From Candidatus Melainabacteria bacterium (GTDB lineage: Bacteria; Cyanobacteriota; Vampirovibrionia; 2-02-FULL-35-15), in assembly GCA_016201905.1 (NCBI GenBank), contig JACQBQ010000019.1, positions 1 through 62,555 of the forward strand: DNA of 62,555 nucleotides, given 5' to 3'. A model generated the notes under the pieces. It saw only the letters and a list, made by a program, of their open reading frames with translations, did not search any database and was not told the origin of the DNA. Positions 15,118 through 24,317 of this stretch are shown piece after piece. The translations under genes and the position numbers were made by a program. Each line of letters begins with the position of its first letter. Positions within the stretch are counted from its first letter, which is position 1.

Positions 15118-17949
15118 TTAATGAGTAACAGTTATAGTTTTATCAGCAGATGCTCCATTTTTACAAGTAATATCTACAGTTATTAGATTTGTCTTTCCAA
15201 GAGCATTAGGTTTTCGAACTAATCCATTAATAGCTGTACTACTTTTACCAGCTTCTAAAGAGAAAATGGTTGGATTAAATTTTATTCTCAGATTGGTATT
15301 TTTAGTACCAATTGTGCACTTACTCTTTGATGGAAAATTTAGTCCTGTAATTGTTAAATCGATTGAGTATACTTTAGAACGAGTAGCAAGATCTATCGAT
15401 TCTGAGCCTGTGATTACTAATTCTGGTGGTAACGGGACACAGCAATTTGACACGCACCGTTTATTAGTCTCACACTCACTTGAATTTAAATAACAACCTT
15501 TAAAACATCCACTTGGATTAACTTCACAACACATGGTATTTAAGTTACAATACTTTCCACTACCACAGTCTGAAGAATCAGAACATGTCAATTTACAACT
15601 TGATGATGTAATAGGTTGAGGTGTTGGTGATGATTTACAACAACCAGATTGACAAACTTGTCCTAAATCGCAGTCTTCATCATTGATACAACCTATTTGA
15701 CAACCTGGTAGATTGTCTAGGCAGAAGCCTGTAAGCTTATAGCAGAATTTTCCTACACCACATTGAGAAGAATTAGAGCAACTCTGATTTGATGTAGTTG
15801 TTGATGGCGTAGTAGTTGGTATTGCAACAGGTGTACCACCAAAATCTTTAGCTTTTTGTAGTGCTTTAAAAGCATTAATCCTTCCATATCCATAAGTGTT
15901 ACTGTGTCCTTGATTATCATAATTTCCAAAAGCAGGATCAATTTTATCTGCTGTATCTTTTAATATTTGATCAACTTGTTGATAAGTTAGATTTGGATTT
16001 CCTGAAAGAATTAAACCTGCAAGACCAGAAACTATTGGTGCTGAAGCTGATGTACCAGCAAATGAGTTAGTATAATTGCCTTTATCATCTAACTCAAATG
16101 TAGGAAGAGTCTTTGCATTGTAGAGCAACAACATGGAAATAGGAACAAAACTAGCACCATTTCTAAAATTATTTGGATAGTGAGCTATAGTAAAAACAAA
16201 CTGATCATTAGGTGTAGTCAAAACTGCTCCTAGATCAATTCCAGAGGGGTGAGTTATATCCAAATTAAAATATATTTGTTTTATTAGTACTGGTTTTGCT
16301 CCTATGTCTGGAATTGTTGGAGATATTGTTGTGCTAATAATTGGGCCACTTATAGGGACACTGCCAACACCACTTCCATCTGGAATTGTTAAAAACATAG
16401 ATGGTGAATTATAGATAAAGCTTTGATTATAAACATCAATAAGTTCTAATGACCAATTATTTAAAGTTCCTATATCGTGAGCAAATAAATCTGACACATC
16501 CAATTTCCAACCACCAGAAAAGTAGGCTAATAGACTGTAACCAAAAGTGTCAGCTGGATCTTTTGGACTATAACCAAGCACTCCTTTTAGATCGGTTGTA
16601 ACTATATCTCCTAATCCCCCTGGAGCTACAATATCTACTTCTGGGCCTATGCTACTGTAACAAGTAATTTTATCGTTTCTATCCGTTGCCCCAACAGCTA
16701 TTACAGGCAAATAATTAGCTGGTGCATAAACAGGACTTGTAAAACATGAACTCATAGAACCATTACCAGCTGAGAAAATAACAATAGAACCTTTCCCATT
16801 TCTTCCTCTCTGCTGAGCATAATCTATTGCATTTCTTTCACTATCAGGGATTATTCCAGAACCGCCCCAACTGCAATTAATAACATCTGCCCCATTGTCT
16901 ACAGCAAGTGCAATTGCACTGCTGGCTATTTTATCTTGAATATTGAGGCTTATCAGATTTGAATTTCCAATACTATGGTCTCCTCCAAATCTAATTGGCA
17001 TTAGCATACAATTAGGGCAAACACCAACTACCCCAATACCATTTTCTTGAGCAGCAGCTAATCCACCAACAGATGTACCATGACTAAAATTACCCTCCCC
17101 AATTATATTTGCAAATATTTCAAAAAGGTTTTGTAGTCCACCATTTGGATTATATAATTTTGGATCGTTTGGATCTTCACCAGGTACTAAATTAAACCTT
17201 TTTGTGATTTTTCCTGATGCAGAAAACTCTTCGTGATCCCAGTCAAACCCATCATCTATAATTGCAATAGTTATATTTGGATCTCCTTTTGTAATATCCC
17301 ATGCTTGTTCAGCACTAATATTTTTCAAATGCCATTGTTGTTGAAAGTAAGTATCTGATGGTGTTGCATGTAAATAAATCCTTCTAATAAAATTAGGATG
17401 AGCCCAAACACACCAGTTGTTTTCAACACATTTATTAGATACAGATATTACATTATCTAACGGCTCTCTTAGTCTAAGATGGTATCCTTTTCCATCAAGC
17501 ACATAATGTAATGGCTCAACAATTTCACTATTTAATTGCTTATCAATGATAATTTTTATTTCTTCATCTGTTAAATTATTGTTGAAACTAACCAGATAAT
17601 CATCAGTTATTATTAGTTCTTCTTTGGTATCAACTTCTCTATATATAGGTAATTCTTGAGTAGACTTAGTTCTAAAGTATCTTATTGACTTTTCGATATT
17701 TGAACTACTTTCATTAGATAAATCAATCTTGTAATAAAAACTTGTGGGATAGACTTGTCGTAGTTCATGCAATTGTAGTTTAATTGTTTTCTTTTTATTA
17801 GTTTCTAGTTTGTAAATTCTTTTATCTAGCACTTCTTCTAAATATATTTTTTGGTTATCAGCATAATAATAGTTAGTAATTGTCTTTGCTTGACAAGGGA
17901 AGAGTGTAAACACTAAAAGAAAAAATATAACTAACTTAACTTTATTCAT
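15118..17949 (-). CDS. Secreted subtilisin-like (S8) protease with internal P-domain-like insert and Cys-rich tail
   Basis: 943 residues from the ATG at 17949, which gives a proper Sec signal peptide (MNKVKLVIFFLLVFTLFPCQA); an upstream in-frame start would bury it. After a ~190-residue propeptide-like part come the S8 catalytic residues: Asp ~232 (AIIDDG), His ~290 (FSHGTS), oxyanion Asn ~396 (FSAGN) and Ser ~634 (AGTSASAP). Between Asn and Ser, residues ~475-600 carry proprotein-convertase P-domain-like pieces (GGWKLDVSD...GTLNNWSLELI, then LDITHPSGIDLGAVLTTP). After the catalytic domain come three Cys-rich repeats (CGVGKFC, CDLGQVCQSGCC, CGSGKYC types) and an Ig-like C-terminal domain. Likely extracellular or surface-bound. 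Confidence 0.85.
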   Translation of the reverse strand: MNKVKLVIFFLLVFTLFPCQAKTITNYYYADNQKIYLEEVLDKRIYKLETNKKKTIKLQLHELRQVYPTSFYYKIDLSNESSSNIEKSIRYFRTKSTQELPIYREVDTKEELIITDDYLVSFNNNLTDEEIKIIIDKQLNSEIVEPLHYVLDGKGYHLRLREPLDNVISVSNKCVENNWCVWAHPNFIRRIYLHATPSDTYFQQQWHLKNISAEQAWDITKGDPNITIAIIDDGFDWDHEEFSASGKITKRFNLVPGEDPNDPKLYNPNGGLQNLFEIFANIIGEGNFSHGTSVGGLAAAQENGIGVVGVCPNCMLMPIRFGGDHSIGNSNLISLNIQDKIASSAIALAVDNGADVINCSWGGSGIIPDSERNAIDYAQQRGRNGKGSIVIFSAGNGSMSSCFTSPVYAPANYLPVIAVGATDRNDKITCYSSIGPEVDIVAPGGLGDIVTTDLKGVLGYSPKDPADTFGYSLLAYFSGGWKLDVSDLFAHDIGTLNNWSLELIDVYNQSFIYNSPSMFLTIPDGSGVGSVPISGPIISTTISPTIPDIGAKPVLIKQIYFNLDITHPSGIDLGAVLTTPNDQFVFTIAHYPNNFRNGASFVPISMLLLYNAKTLPTFELDDKGNYTNSFAGTSASAPIVSGLAGLILSGNPNLTYQQVDQILKDTADKIDPAFGNYDNQGHSNTYGYGRINAFKALQKAKDFGGTPVAIPTTTPSTTTSNQSCSNSSQCGVGKFCYKLTGFCLDNLPGCQIGCINDEDCDLGQVCQSGCCKSSPTPQPITSSSCKLTCSDSSDCGSGKYCNLNTMCCEVNPSGCFKGCYLNSSECETNKRCVSNCCVPLPPELVITGSESIDLATRSKVYSIDLTITGLNFPSKSKCTIGTKNTNLRIKFNPTIFSLEAGKSSTAINGLVRKPNALGKTNLITVDITCKNGASADKTITVTH

Positions 17950-18097
17950 AATAAATAAGAGATAATCATTAACCACCTTAGAATATTTTCCACTAATAGA
18001 GCTACTATAACAGGCCATAACCTACTTAAAATTTATTTTTGTTAATAATTACTAATCTTGTGAAATCTAAACTATTAACGATTTACTTGTAGCCTTT

Positions 18098-18127
18098 CAT
18101 AGTTCGATGAATTTAGCCCGAACTATG
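18098..18127 (+). promoter_or_regulatory. Dyad operator upstream of XRE regulator
   Basis: A 9-bp perfect inverted repeat, CATAGTTCG (18098-18106) and CGAACTATG (18119-18127), with a 12-base centre, plus a nearby related half-site GTAGTTCAG at about 18130. It lies 43 bases before the regulator start and is a plausible autoregulatory site. Confidence 0.55.
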
Positions 18128-18169
18128 TTGTAGTTCAGGAATAGTATTAACCCCTTACCCTAAATAGAT

Positions 18170-18409
18170 ATGAAGGTAAAATTAGGTAGGTGGAACAAAA
18201 GACTCAGGAAAGCTAGAGAAGCTATGAAATTATCCTTAGCTGAAGCAACAAGACTTTTATATGAAGATTATAAAATTAAAATGCACAGATCTAATTTAGG
18301 TAAGGTTGAACGAGGGGAAAGTGATTTAACAGTTACAAGGTTTCAAGCTATATGTGATATTTACTCAGTTTCTGCTGATTGGGTATTAGGATTAAGCTTA
18401 AAAGATTAA
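18170..18409 (+). CDS. XRE-family HTH transcriptional regulator
   Basis: A 79-residue Cro/CI-type helix-turn-helix protein covering nearly the whole chain (LRKAREAMKLSLAEATRLL...HRSNLGKVERGESDLTVTRFQAICDIYSVSADWVLGL). The HRSNLGKVERGES segment is the typical recognition helix and its follow-up. Proteins of this size are usually repressors of element genes. A dyad lies just upstream, and a second type of dyad precedes the operon at 19818; either could be its target. Confidence 0.85.
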   Translation: MKVKLGRWNKRLRKAREAMKLSLAEATRLLYEDYKIKMHRSNLGKVERGESDLTVTRFQAICDIYSVSADWVLGLSLKD

Positions 18410-18437
18410 AATAGTTTCCTTATAATATTTTTTGATT

Positions 18438-19610
18438 ATGGAAAAAGAATACCTACAAGATGTCCAATTAGTTTTTTTGAAAAAGATGCTTTTAGATAAA
18501 TTAGATGGGCAAAATCTTAACACTGAGAATGATTCTATTGAGTTTAGCTACGGTTCTATTGAAGATTATGCAAATAAAGGAATTAATTTGCTTTCACTTT
18601 TAGTTACTCTAGAAAGAGAATTAGATATTAGGATACCTTTAACAACTTACTTTGAAAAACCAGGAAAGAAGTCAATTGTTCATGAGTCACTTGATAAGTT
18701 TCTATCTAATGAAGGATTTGAGTGTTCTCATCTGTTTTTTGATGACTATTGCTATGAAAAAGACAGTAATCTATTTGGTAGAGTATTCTCGTCATGCAGC
18801 TGGTTATTGGACACAATAATAGAAATAAAAGGTGTAGCATCTGTCAAAAATAAAATAAACGAATTTTTAAATAAGCATATTTCAGATTATGAAAATGGAA
18901 AGTTATTAGGTACAAATGTCTTATCCAAGAATATGCACAATACTTTTTTCATAAAGTTATTTGAGAGTTTCAAAAATATTGAACAACAAAATTTGTTGAT
19001 TGATTCAGATATGCTCAGTAATAAGCTGGTTAACTTTTTCAACTCAACGAATGAAGCAAAAGGTCAGATGAGATTGTTAGAACATTTTCTACTCTTTGAA
19101 AACAGGGAGTATATAAAGATAAAAGAGATTGATTTTTCTAAGGTGGATTCTACTATTCCATGGAAAATTACAATTGCAATAATAACTCCGCTCAGTGAAA
19201 TTGCTGAACTGGAAAAAGTGTCTCTTCAAGAACCTAGTGAGGAAAAGACTGAAAACGCTAAGAATACAGAAGAAATAAAAAGTCAAAAGAGCTCTAAAAT
19301 GCCGACCTTTAATGAAGAATTAGGCAAAGTTTCTTTCAATGGTAAAGAATGGACACTTAAAAAAAAGAGTAAGCAATTTTATTTACTTAAAATACTCTTA
19401 AATCAAAAACCAGGGGATCAGATGACAATTGAAGAGATAAAAACCAGATATTATCGAAACAATGAGCAGGCTAAGAAAATCCTTTTGTCCAATAGTGGTA
19501 GATGGGTAAAAGACTTAGTAGGTGGGATAAATGACAATGCGATGAAGCATTTGGAAATAGAAGAGTTGCTTAAATATAATGGTTCAACAATAGAATTGGT
19601 TCAACAGTAA
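18438..19610 (+). CDS. Hypothetical element protein, winged-helix-like C-terminus
   Basis: 390 residues from the ATG at 18438 (a TTG two codons upstream is possible). A TATAAT at 18421-18426 sits 11 bases before the ATG, so it may have its own short-leader promoter between the XRE stop and this start. The N-terminal ~260 residues show no family I know. A charged linker (~265-290) leads to a C-terminal ~100-residue region (GKEWTLKKKSKQFYLLKILL...MTIEEIKTRYYRNNEQAKKIL) that reads like a winged helix-turn-helix. It could be a second regulator or DNA-binding protein of the element. Confidence 0.6.
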   Translation: MEKEYLQDVQLVFLKKMLLDKLDGQNLNTENDSIEFSYGSIEDYANKGINLLSLLVTLERELDIRIPLTTYFEKPGKKSIVHESLDKFLSNEGFECSHLFFDDYCYEKDSNLFGRVFSSCSWLLDTIIEIKGVASVKNKINEFLNKHISDYENGKLLGTNVLSKNMHNTFFIKLFESFKNIEQQNLLIDSDMLSNKLVNFFNSTNEAKGQMRLLEHFLLFENREYIKIKEIDFSKVDSTIPWKITIAIITPLSEIAELEKVSLQEPSEEKTENAKNTEEIKSQKSSKMPTFNEELGKVSFNGKEWTLKKKSKQFYLLKILLNQKPGDQMTIEEIKTRYYRNNEQAKKILLSNSGRWVKDLVGGINDNAMKHLEIEELLKYNGSTIELVQQ

Positions 19611-19659
19611 GACCACTGAAGATTAGTAAGAGCTTATTTTTGTATTAGTAGATTGTGAT

Positions 19660-19771
19660 TCTGTGACTCTCATAGTCACAAGTGTGTTTTTATAAAAATT
19701 TTATTTTCTCATTTTACACACAAATAATTCACATAAAACCCAAACTAAAAAGTGGCTCTGTGACTCTCATA
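19660..19771. promoter_or_regulatory. Direct repeats with dyad upstream of element operon
   Basis: TCTGTGACTCTCATA occurs at 19660-19674 and again at 19757-19771. The first copy is part of a perfect dyad, TGTGACT (19662-19668) and AGTCACA (19674-19680) with a 5-base centre; the second copy has only the left half. Placed 47 bases before the first operon gene (19818), this looks like a full and a half operator. Confidence 0.6.
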
Positions 19772-19817
19772 TTCCCTTAAAAAGTGTTTGTTAAAGTAGA
19801 TAGTAGAGGCAAATATT

Positions 19818-20030
19818 ATGCACCTATCCAACGAAAACATATCCGAATACCAAGAAGTCTATAAACAGTACTTCCGAGTAGAACTCACTAGAGAAGAAGC
19901 TATGGAAGGCTTGTCTCAACTTGTTCGAGCTTTAGAGCTTACTTATAAACCAATGACAGAAGCTGAGCTAAAACAAGTTAAGAAGAGACGGAAAGAGTTA
20001 GGTATAGGTGAGATAGGAGAAAACAAATGA
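19818..20030 (+). CDS. Small element protein (70 aa)
   Basis: A 70-residue acidic/basic helical protein, first gene of the element operon. The middle (REEAMEGLSQLVRALELTYKPMTEAE) is amphipathic. No family recognised with certainty. GAGG lies 9 bases before the ATG. Its stop overlaps the next start as ATGA (20027-20030), which indicates translational coupling and supports it being a real gene. Confidence 0.65.
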   Translation: MHLSNENISEYQEVYKQYFRVELTREEAMEGLSQLVRALELTYKPMTEAELKQVKKRRKELGIGEIGENK

Positions 20031-20224
20031 AACATAAAAAAATGACAAATAGAAAACTACAAGAGCTTGAAAGAAGAAGTAAGCAAGCACAAGTAGCAAT
20101 GGGATGGCTAATGCCATGTCAACAGAAAGGCAATCCATTTTGGTTTGTCGAGATGTCAATCTATGAGGATGTTCCATTGTTACTTAAAGAAGTAAACAGG
20201 CTAAAGAAAGGAGAGAGAAAATGA
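20027..20224 (+). CDS. Small element protein (65 aa)
   Basis: A 65-residue strongly basic protein starting at ATGA overlap with the previous gene and ending in an ATGA overlap with the primase-like gene (20221-20224). Content such as KQAQVAMGWLMPCQQKGNPFWFVEM does not match a family I know. Gene order and coupling suggest an accessory factor for replication of the element. Confidence 0.65.
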   Translation: MKHKKMTNRKLQELERRSKQAQVAMGWLMPCQQKGNPFWFVEMSIYEDVPLLLKEVNRLKKGERK

Positions 20225-22383
20225 ATAACGAAACAATAACAATCAAAGAATACTTAGATAGAAAAAACATTGGATATGCAGAAGTAAATGGTGAGTTAGT
20301 CACTGATTGTTTATTCAATGGTTGTGATGATGACAGCAGGGTAGATGAACGCCATCTTTATTTTGATAAAGACACAAGTCAATATCATTGTAAAAAATGT
20401 GATGCAAGAGGAAATATCGTAACTCTTGCAAAGCATTTAGGTGATGATTTACAGAATATCTTTGTTAATCAAAATGGGAACAATAAACAAATTGGAGAAA
20501 AAAGACGTATGAAAAAGTTTGATGAATCATTAGTTGAAAAATACAATGAAAAGATTCCTGAAAGAATCAGGCAATATCTAAATGATAGAGGCATTTCAAA
20601 TGCTTTTATTGACCACTACAAATTAGGCTTTAATGATAATGATATAACCATTCCAATTAAAGATATTGATGGCAAATATATTTATTTCAAGCTAAGACAA
20701 GACCCTGCAATTGGAACTGACAAAATGACTTCTCATAGTGGGATAGAAGCACAAATATTTGATTGGCAAACCCTAAAGTCTGCTAAAGAAAAAGTTGTAA
20801 TTTGTGAAGGGGAATTAGATAAAATCGTGCTTCACGCTAATGGAGTTTGTGCAGTAACTTCAACTCATGGTGCTGAAACATTTAAGGAAGAATGGGTAAA
20901 ACACTTTTCACATATTAAAGAAATCTATACTTGCTATGACAATGATGAAGCTGGTAGAAAAGGGTCTTTAAGAGTATTAAAACTTCTTTCAAAACTTTCT
21001 GGGGTTAAACTATTCAACATTTGTTTACCGCCTGAAGTTGGTGAAAAAGGAGATATTACTGACTACTTTGTAAAGTTACAAGGTACAGTAGAAGATTTAT
21101 TTACTAAGTATGCAAAAGAGTATCCTGAAAAAATAGATACATCAAAGTTTAAACCAATTACTGTTGATGAAGTAATTGAAACTTTAGGGCTAACAATCAA
21201 AAAAGATGAGAGTAATAAAATAATCACATTTTTATGTCAGTTGTCAGCTTATACTGAAAGTTCTCAATTAAATGTTAGTTTTAATGCCCCTTCATCTACT
21301 GGTAAGTCATATATCCCTATGGAGATTGCTAAGTTATTTCCTGAGGAAGATGTAATAGAAGTTGCTTATTGTAGTCCCACAGCATTTTTCCATGATAGAG
21401 GCACTTACAACAAAGAAACAAATGAAATACTTGTAGACCTTTCAAGAAAAATAATTGTCTTTTTAGACCAGCCTAATACTCTACTTCTTTCTCATCTTAG
21501 ACCAGTTTTATCTCACGATAAAAAAGAGGTAAAGTTAAAGATTACTGACAAAAATCAAAAAGGTGGTAATAGGACAAAAAATGTAATTCTTAGAGGCTAT
21601 CCATCTGTCGTCTTTTGTACAGCAGGCTTACGTATAGATGAACAGGAATCAACAAGATTTATACTACTAAGTCCTGAAGCAAATCAAGAAAAAATTAGAG
21701 AAGCAATACTTGAAAAAATAAAAAGAGAAAGTAATGGCAATACCTACAAAGACTCTATAGATGTAAATCCATTACGTCAACTTCTTAAAGAAAGAATATT
21801 GGCAATAAAGCAAGAGGACATTCAAGATATTGAAATATTTTCACCTGAACTTGTTGAACAATTATTCTTTAACAACAAACATTCTTTGAAACCAAGACAT
21901 CAGCGAGATATAGGACGTATAATCTCTTTGATTAAATCTCTTGCGTTGTTGAATCTTTGGTTTAGAGAAAGAAAGAACTCAACAATAGTTGCAAATGAAG
22001 ATGATATTAGAGGAGGGTTTAAGATTTGGCAAAGAATATCTTCAAGTCAAGAATTAAATCTACCACCATATATTTACAATATTTATCTTGAGATTATTGT
22101 TCCAGCTTTCAAAGAAAAAAGTTTCCTGTTCAGTGGTACTGGCTTAAGCAGAAAAGAATTAATGAAGCAACACTTTGATGTGTATAAGAGACCACTAGCA
22201 GAGTATATTTTAAGGCAACAAATACTTCCTATGCTTGAAAGTGCAGGATTAATTTATCAAGAAAGTAACCCAAATAACCTGAGAGAAATGCTTATTTATC
22301 TTACTGATGTGGAGCAACGAAATAGTGAGCAGGGTGGTGGGGTAAACAATAATAATGGTAATCCTAGAAATAAGAAGTTTTGA
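20221..22383 (+). CDS. Primase-like protein: zinc finger, Toprim, P-loop
   Basis: A 720-residue replication protein. A CHC2-like zinc finger has Cys at 30, 35, 57 and 60. A Toprim domain follows, with VVICEGELDKIVL near 195 and YDNDEAGRKGS near 240. Next comes a P-loop segment FNAPSSTGKSYIPMEI near 357, with a Walker B-like IIVFLDQPN near 415, a helicase-like core and a C-terminal winged region. Phage and plasmid primase-helicases of this type make primers and unwind DNA for element replication. It is co-transcribed with the two small genes before it and the tiny ORFs and recombinase after it. Confidence 0.8.
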   Translation: MNNETITIKEYLDRKNIGYAEVNGELVTDCLFNGCDDDSRVDERHLYFDKDTSQYHCKKCDARGNIVTLAKHLGDDLQNIFVNQNGNNKQIGEKRRMKKFDESLVEKYNEKIPERIRQYLNDRGISNAFIDHYKLGFNDNDITIPIKDIDGKYIYFKLRQDPAIGTDKMTSHSGIEAQIFDWQTLKSAKEKVVICEGELDKIVLHANGVCAVTSTHGAETFKEEWVKHFSHIKEIYTCYDNDEAGRKGSLRVLKLLSKLSGVKLFNICLPPEVGEKGDITDYFVKLQGTVEDLFTKYAKEYPEKIDTSKFKPITVDEVIETLGLTIKKDESNKIITFLCQLSAYTESSQLNVSFNAPSSTGKSYIPMEIAKLFPEEDVIEVAYCSPTAFFHDRGTYNKETNEILVDLSRKIIVFLDQPNTLLLSHLRPVLSHDKKEVKLKITDKNQKGGNRTKNVILRGYPSVVFCTAGLRIDEQESTRFILLSPEANQEKIREAILEKIKRESNGNTYKDSIDVNPLRQLLKERILAIKQEDIQDIEIFSPELVEQLFFNNKHSLKPRHQRDIGRIISLIKSLALLNLWFRERKNSTIVANEDDIRGGFKIWQRISSSQELNLPPYIYNIYLEIIVPAFKEKSFLFSGTGLSRKELMKQHFDVYKRPLAEYILRQQILPMLESAGLIYQESNPNNLREMLIYLTDVEQRNSEQGGGVNNNNGNPRNKKF

Positions 22384-22384
22384 T

Positions 22385-22516
22385 ATGCAAAAGCTACTCT
22401 TAAATCTCTTGTTTATGCAGGAATTAGTCCAATTTGAAAAGGTGTCTTTTGACAAAGAGCTGATTGGCCGTTTTAAGCCTCAAATTGAATTTATTTTTCC
22501 AAAAAGGTATGAGTAG
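22385..22516 (+). CDS. Tiny element ORF (43 aa), coupled
   Basis: A 43-residue frame beginning 2 bases after the primase-like stop codon and ending in an 8-base overlap with the next frame. The peptide (LVQFEKVSFDKELIGRF) has a protein-like composition. Existence is supported by tight packing with same-strand neighbours only; there is no homology call. Confidence 0.4.
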   Translation: MQKLLLNLLFMQELVQFEKVSFDKELIGRFKPQIEFIFPKRYE

Positions 22517-22649
22517 GTTAAAAGAAAAATTGTTGATCCTGAGGCCAGCCAGAGGCCAACAAATTCTAGGTATAGGATCAGTAATCAAACCTACTGGCCA
22601 ACGCTATTCCAAGTTGATTAAATATAGGAGGCCCTTTATTGATTCTTAA
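22509..22649 (+). CDS. Tiny element ORF (46 aa) before the recombinase
   Basis: A 46-residue very basic frame (MSRLKEKLLILRPARGQQ, then RYSKLIKYRRPFIDS) starting within the end of the previous frame and ending 39 bases before the recombinase ATG. Size, charge and position next to a recombinase would suit a recombination directionality factor or a small DNA-binding protein, but this is a guess from context. Confidence 0.4.
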   Translation: MSRLKEKLLILRPARGQQILGIGSVIKPTGQRYSKLIKYRRPFIDS

Positions 22650-22688
22650 AATATGTGGGATAGAATTATTAAAGGGAATAAAATAAGT

Positions 22689-24317
22689 ATGGAAGATAGT
22701 AAAACAAAAATTAAATATTTTATTTACGCTCGTAAGAGTACCGAAGATGACAACAAACAAGTTCAGAGCATAGACGACCAGATTGATAGATTGAAAAAGC
22801 TAGCTAATGAGCTTGATTTAAAAATTATTAAAGTGTTCATAGAAGCCAAGTCAGCAAAAAAACCACATAACAGACCTGAGTTTGAAAAAATGATAGATCA
22901 ACTTTTAGCCGGTGAAGCTGACGGTATCCTTTGTTGGAAATTAGATAGATTATCTCGTAATCCCGTTGATAGTGGTACATTGCAGTGGCTCTTACAACAA
23001 GATGTAATCAAAGCAATAAGAACGATAGAAAGGTTTTACTTGCCAGGAGATAATGCACTTATATTTAGTGTGGAAGCTGGTGGAGCTAATCAATTCATTT
23101 TAGATTTAAGTAAGAATGTAAAACGTGGTCTTGAAAGTAAGGTGAAGAAAGGATTAGCACCAATAATTGCACCAGTAGGATATTTAAATAGTAAGTTCAA
23201 AGAAAGAGGAGAAAATACCATAGAGCTTGATCCTGAACGTTTTGATTTAGTTAGAAAAATGTTTGATTTAATGTTGACTGCTTCTTACTCTGTTCCTCAG
23301 ATTCTAAAAATAGCTAATGAAAATTGGGGATTTAAAACAAGAAAATCTAAGAAGCTTGGTGGAACTGAATTATCGCGTAGCGTAGTGTATAAAATATTCA
23401 CAAGCATTTTCTATACTGGTAATTTTGAATACAAAGGTACTGTATATAAAGGAAATCATAAACCAATGATTACTTTGGATGAATATGACAGGATTCAGAA
23501 ATTGTTAGGAAGAAAAGGCAAACCAAGACCTAAAACACATGCGTTTGCTTTTACTGGTGTAATTAGATGCGGAGATCCAAAATGTAGTTGTCTCATAACT
23601 GCTGAGGAAAAAACCAAGTTTATTAAAAGTACAGGACAGCTTAAACACTATATTTACTATAGATGTACAAAGAAGAAAAAAGATGTTAATTGCACACAAA
23701 AAGGAGTCATTAGTGTTGAAGAACTGGAAAAACAAATTGAATTAGAAATTTCAAAAGTTAATATAGTTTCACAGCTAGGAGCTATAGCATTGAAAGTATT
23801 GAGAGAAAATAATGATAAAGAAACTCATACTAGAACTAATATCCAAGAAATGCAAATGAAGGCGTTTCAAGATACTCAGAAGCAAATAGATAGATTATTG
23901 GATATGAAACTAAGAGAACAAATTACAGATGAGGAATATAATTCAAAACGTGATTTACTTTTGAAAGAAAAACAACAACTCAAACAAAAGTTAGATGAAA
24001 CTGACAATAGGGCTGATAAATGGCTTAAATTAACCGAAGATACTTTTAATTTTGCTTTATATGCTCATAATGAATTTTTAAAAGGTGATTTACACAAGAA
24101 GAAAGAAATACTAATGACTTTAGGCTCGAACTTTTTATTAAAAGACAGAAAACTTACATTAGCAAGCCATAAATGGCTAAAGAGAATAGAGAATGAATAT
24201 CCACCAATTGAAGATAAATACAAAGGGCTCGAACTAGACAAAATCAATGAGAACGAACTTAGTTCTGAACAAAAAGAAGGTTTAGAAATTATTACGGAAG
24301 AACTCCGCGCCCTGTAG
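22689..24317 (+). CDS. Large serine recombinase (integrase)
   Basis: 542 residues from the ATG at 22689; an ATG at 22653 would add 12 residues. The N-terminal resolvase domain starts FIYARKSTEDD, with the nucleophile Ser at about residue 17, SIDDQIDRL after it, and KLDRLSRNPVD as the later catalytic segment. It is followed by a Recombinase domain, a zinc-ribbon-like part (CGDPKCSC ... CTKKKKDVNC), and a coiled-coil near 380-450, as in phage and Tn integrases. The final codons (R-A-L-stop) lie inside the tRNA-Trp gene on the other strand, so its C-terminus was made by insertion there. Confidence 0.92.
   Translation: MEDSKTKIKYFIYARKSTEDDNKQVQSIDDQIDRLKKLANELDLKIIKVFIEAKSAKKPHNRPEFEKMIDQLLAGEADGILCWKLDRLSRNPVDSGTLQWLLQQDVIKAIRTIERFYLPGDNALIFSVEAGGANQFILDLSKNVKRGLESKVKKGLAPIIAPVGYLNSKFKERGENTIELDPERFDLVRKMFDLMLTASYSVPQILKIANENWGFKTRKSKKLGGTELSRSVVYKIFTSIFYTGNFEYKGTVYKGNHKPMITLDEYDRIQKLLGRKGKPRPKTHAFAFTGVIRCGDPKCSCLITAEEKTKFIKSTGQLKHYIYYRCTKKKKDVNCTQKGVISVEELEKQIELEISKVNIVSQLGAIALKVLRENNDKETHTRTNIQEMQMKAFQDTQKQIDRLLDMKLREQITDEEYNSKRDLLLKEKQQLKQKLDETDNRADKWLKLTEDTFNFALYAHNEFLKGDLHKKKEILMTLGSNFLLKDRKLTLASHKWLKRIENEYPPIEDKYKGLELDKINENELSSEQKEGLEIITEELRAL

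Noticed and set aside
22385-22649. Repeated GGCCA motifs between primase-like gene and recombinase as recombination sites
   Set aside because: Several short GGCCA copies occur, but spacing and flanks are irregular and they lie within plausible small coding frames.
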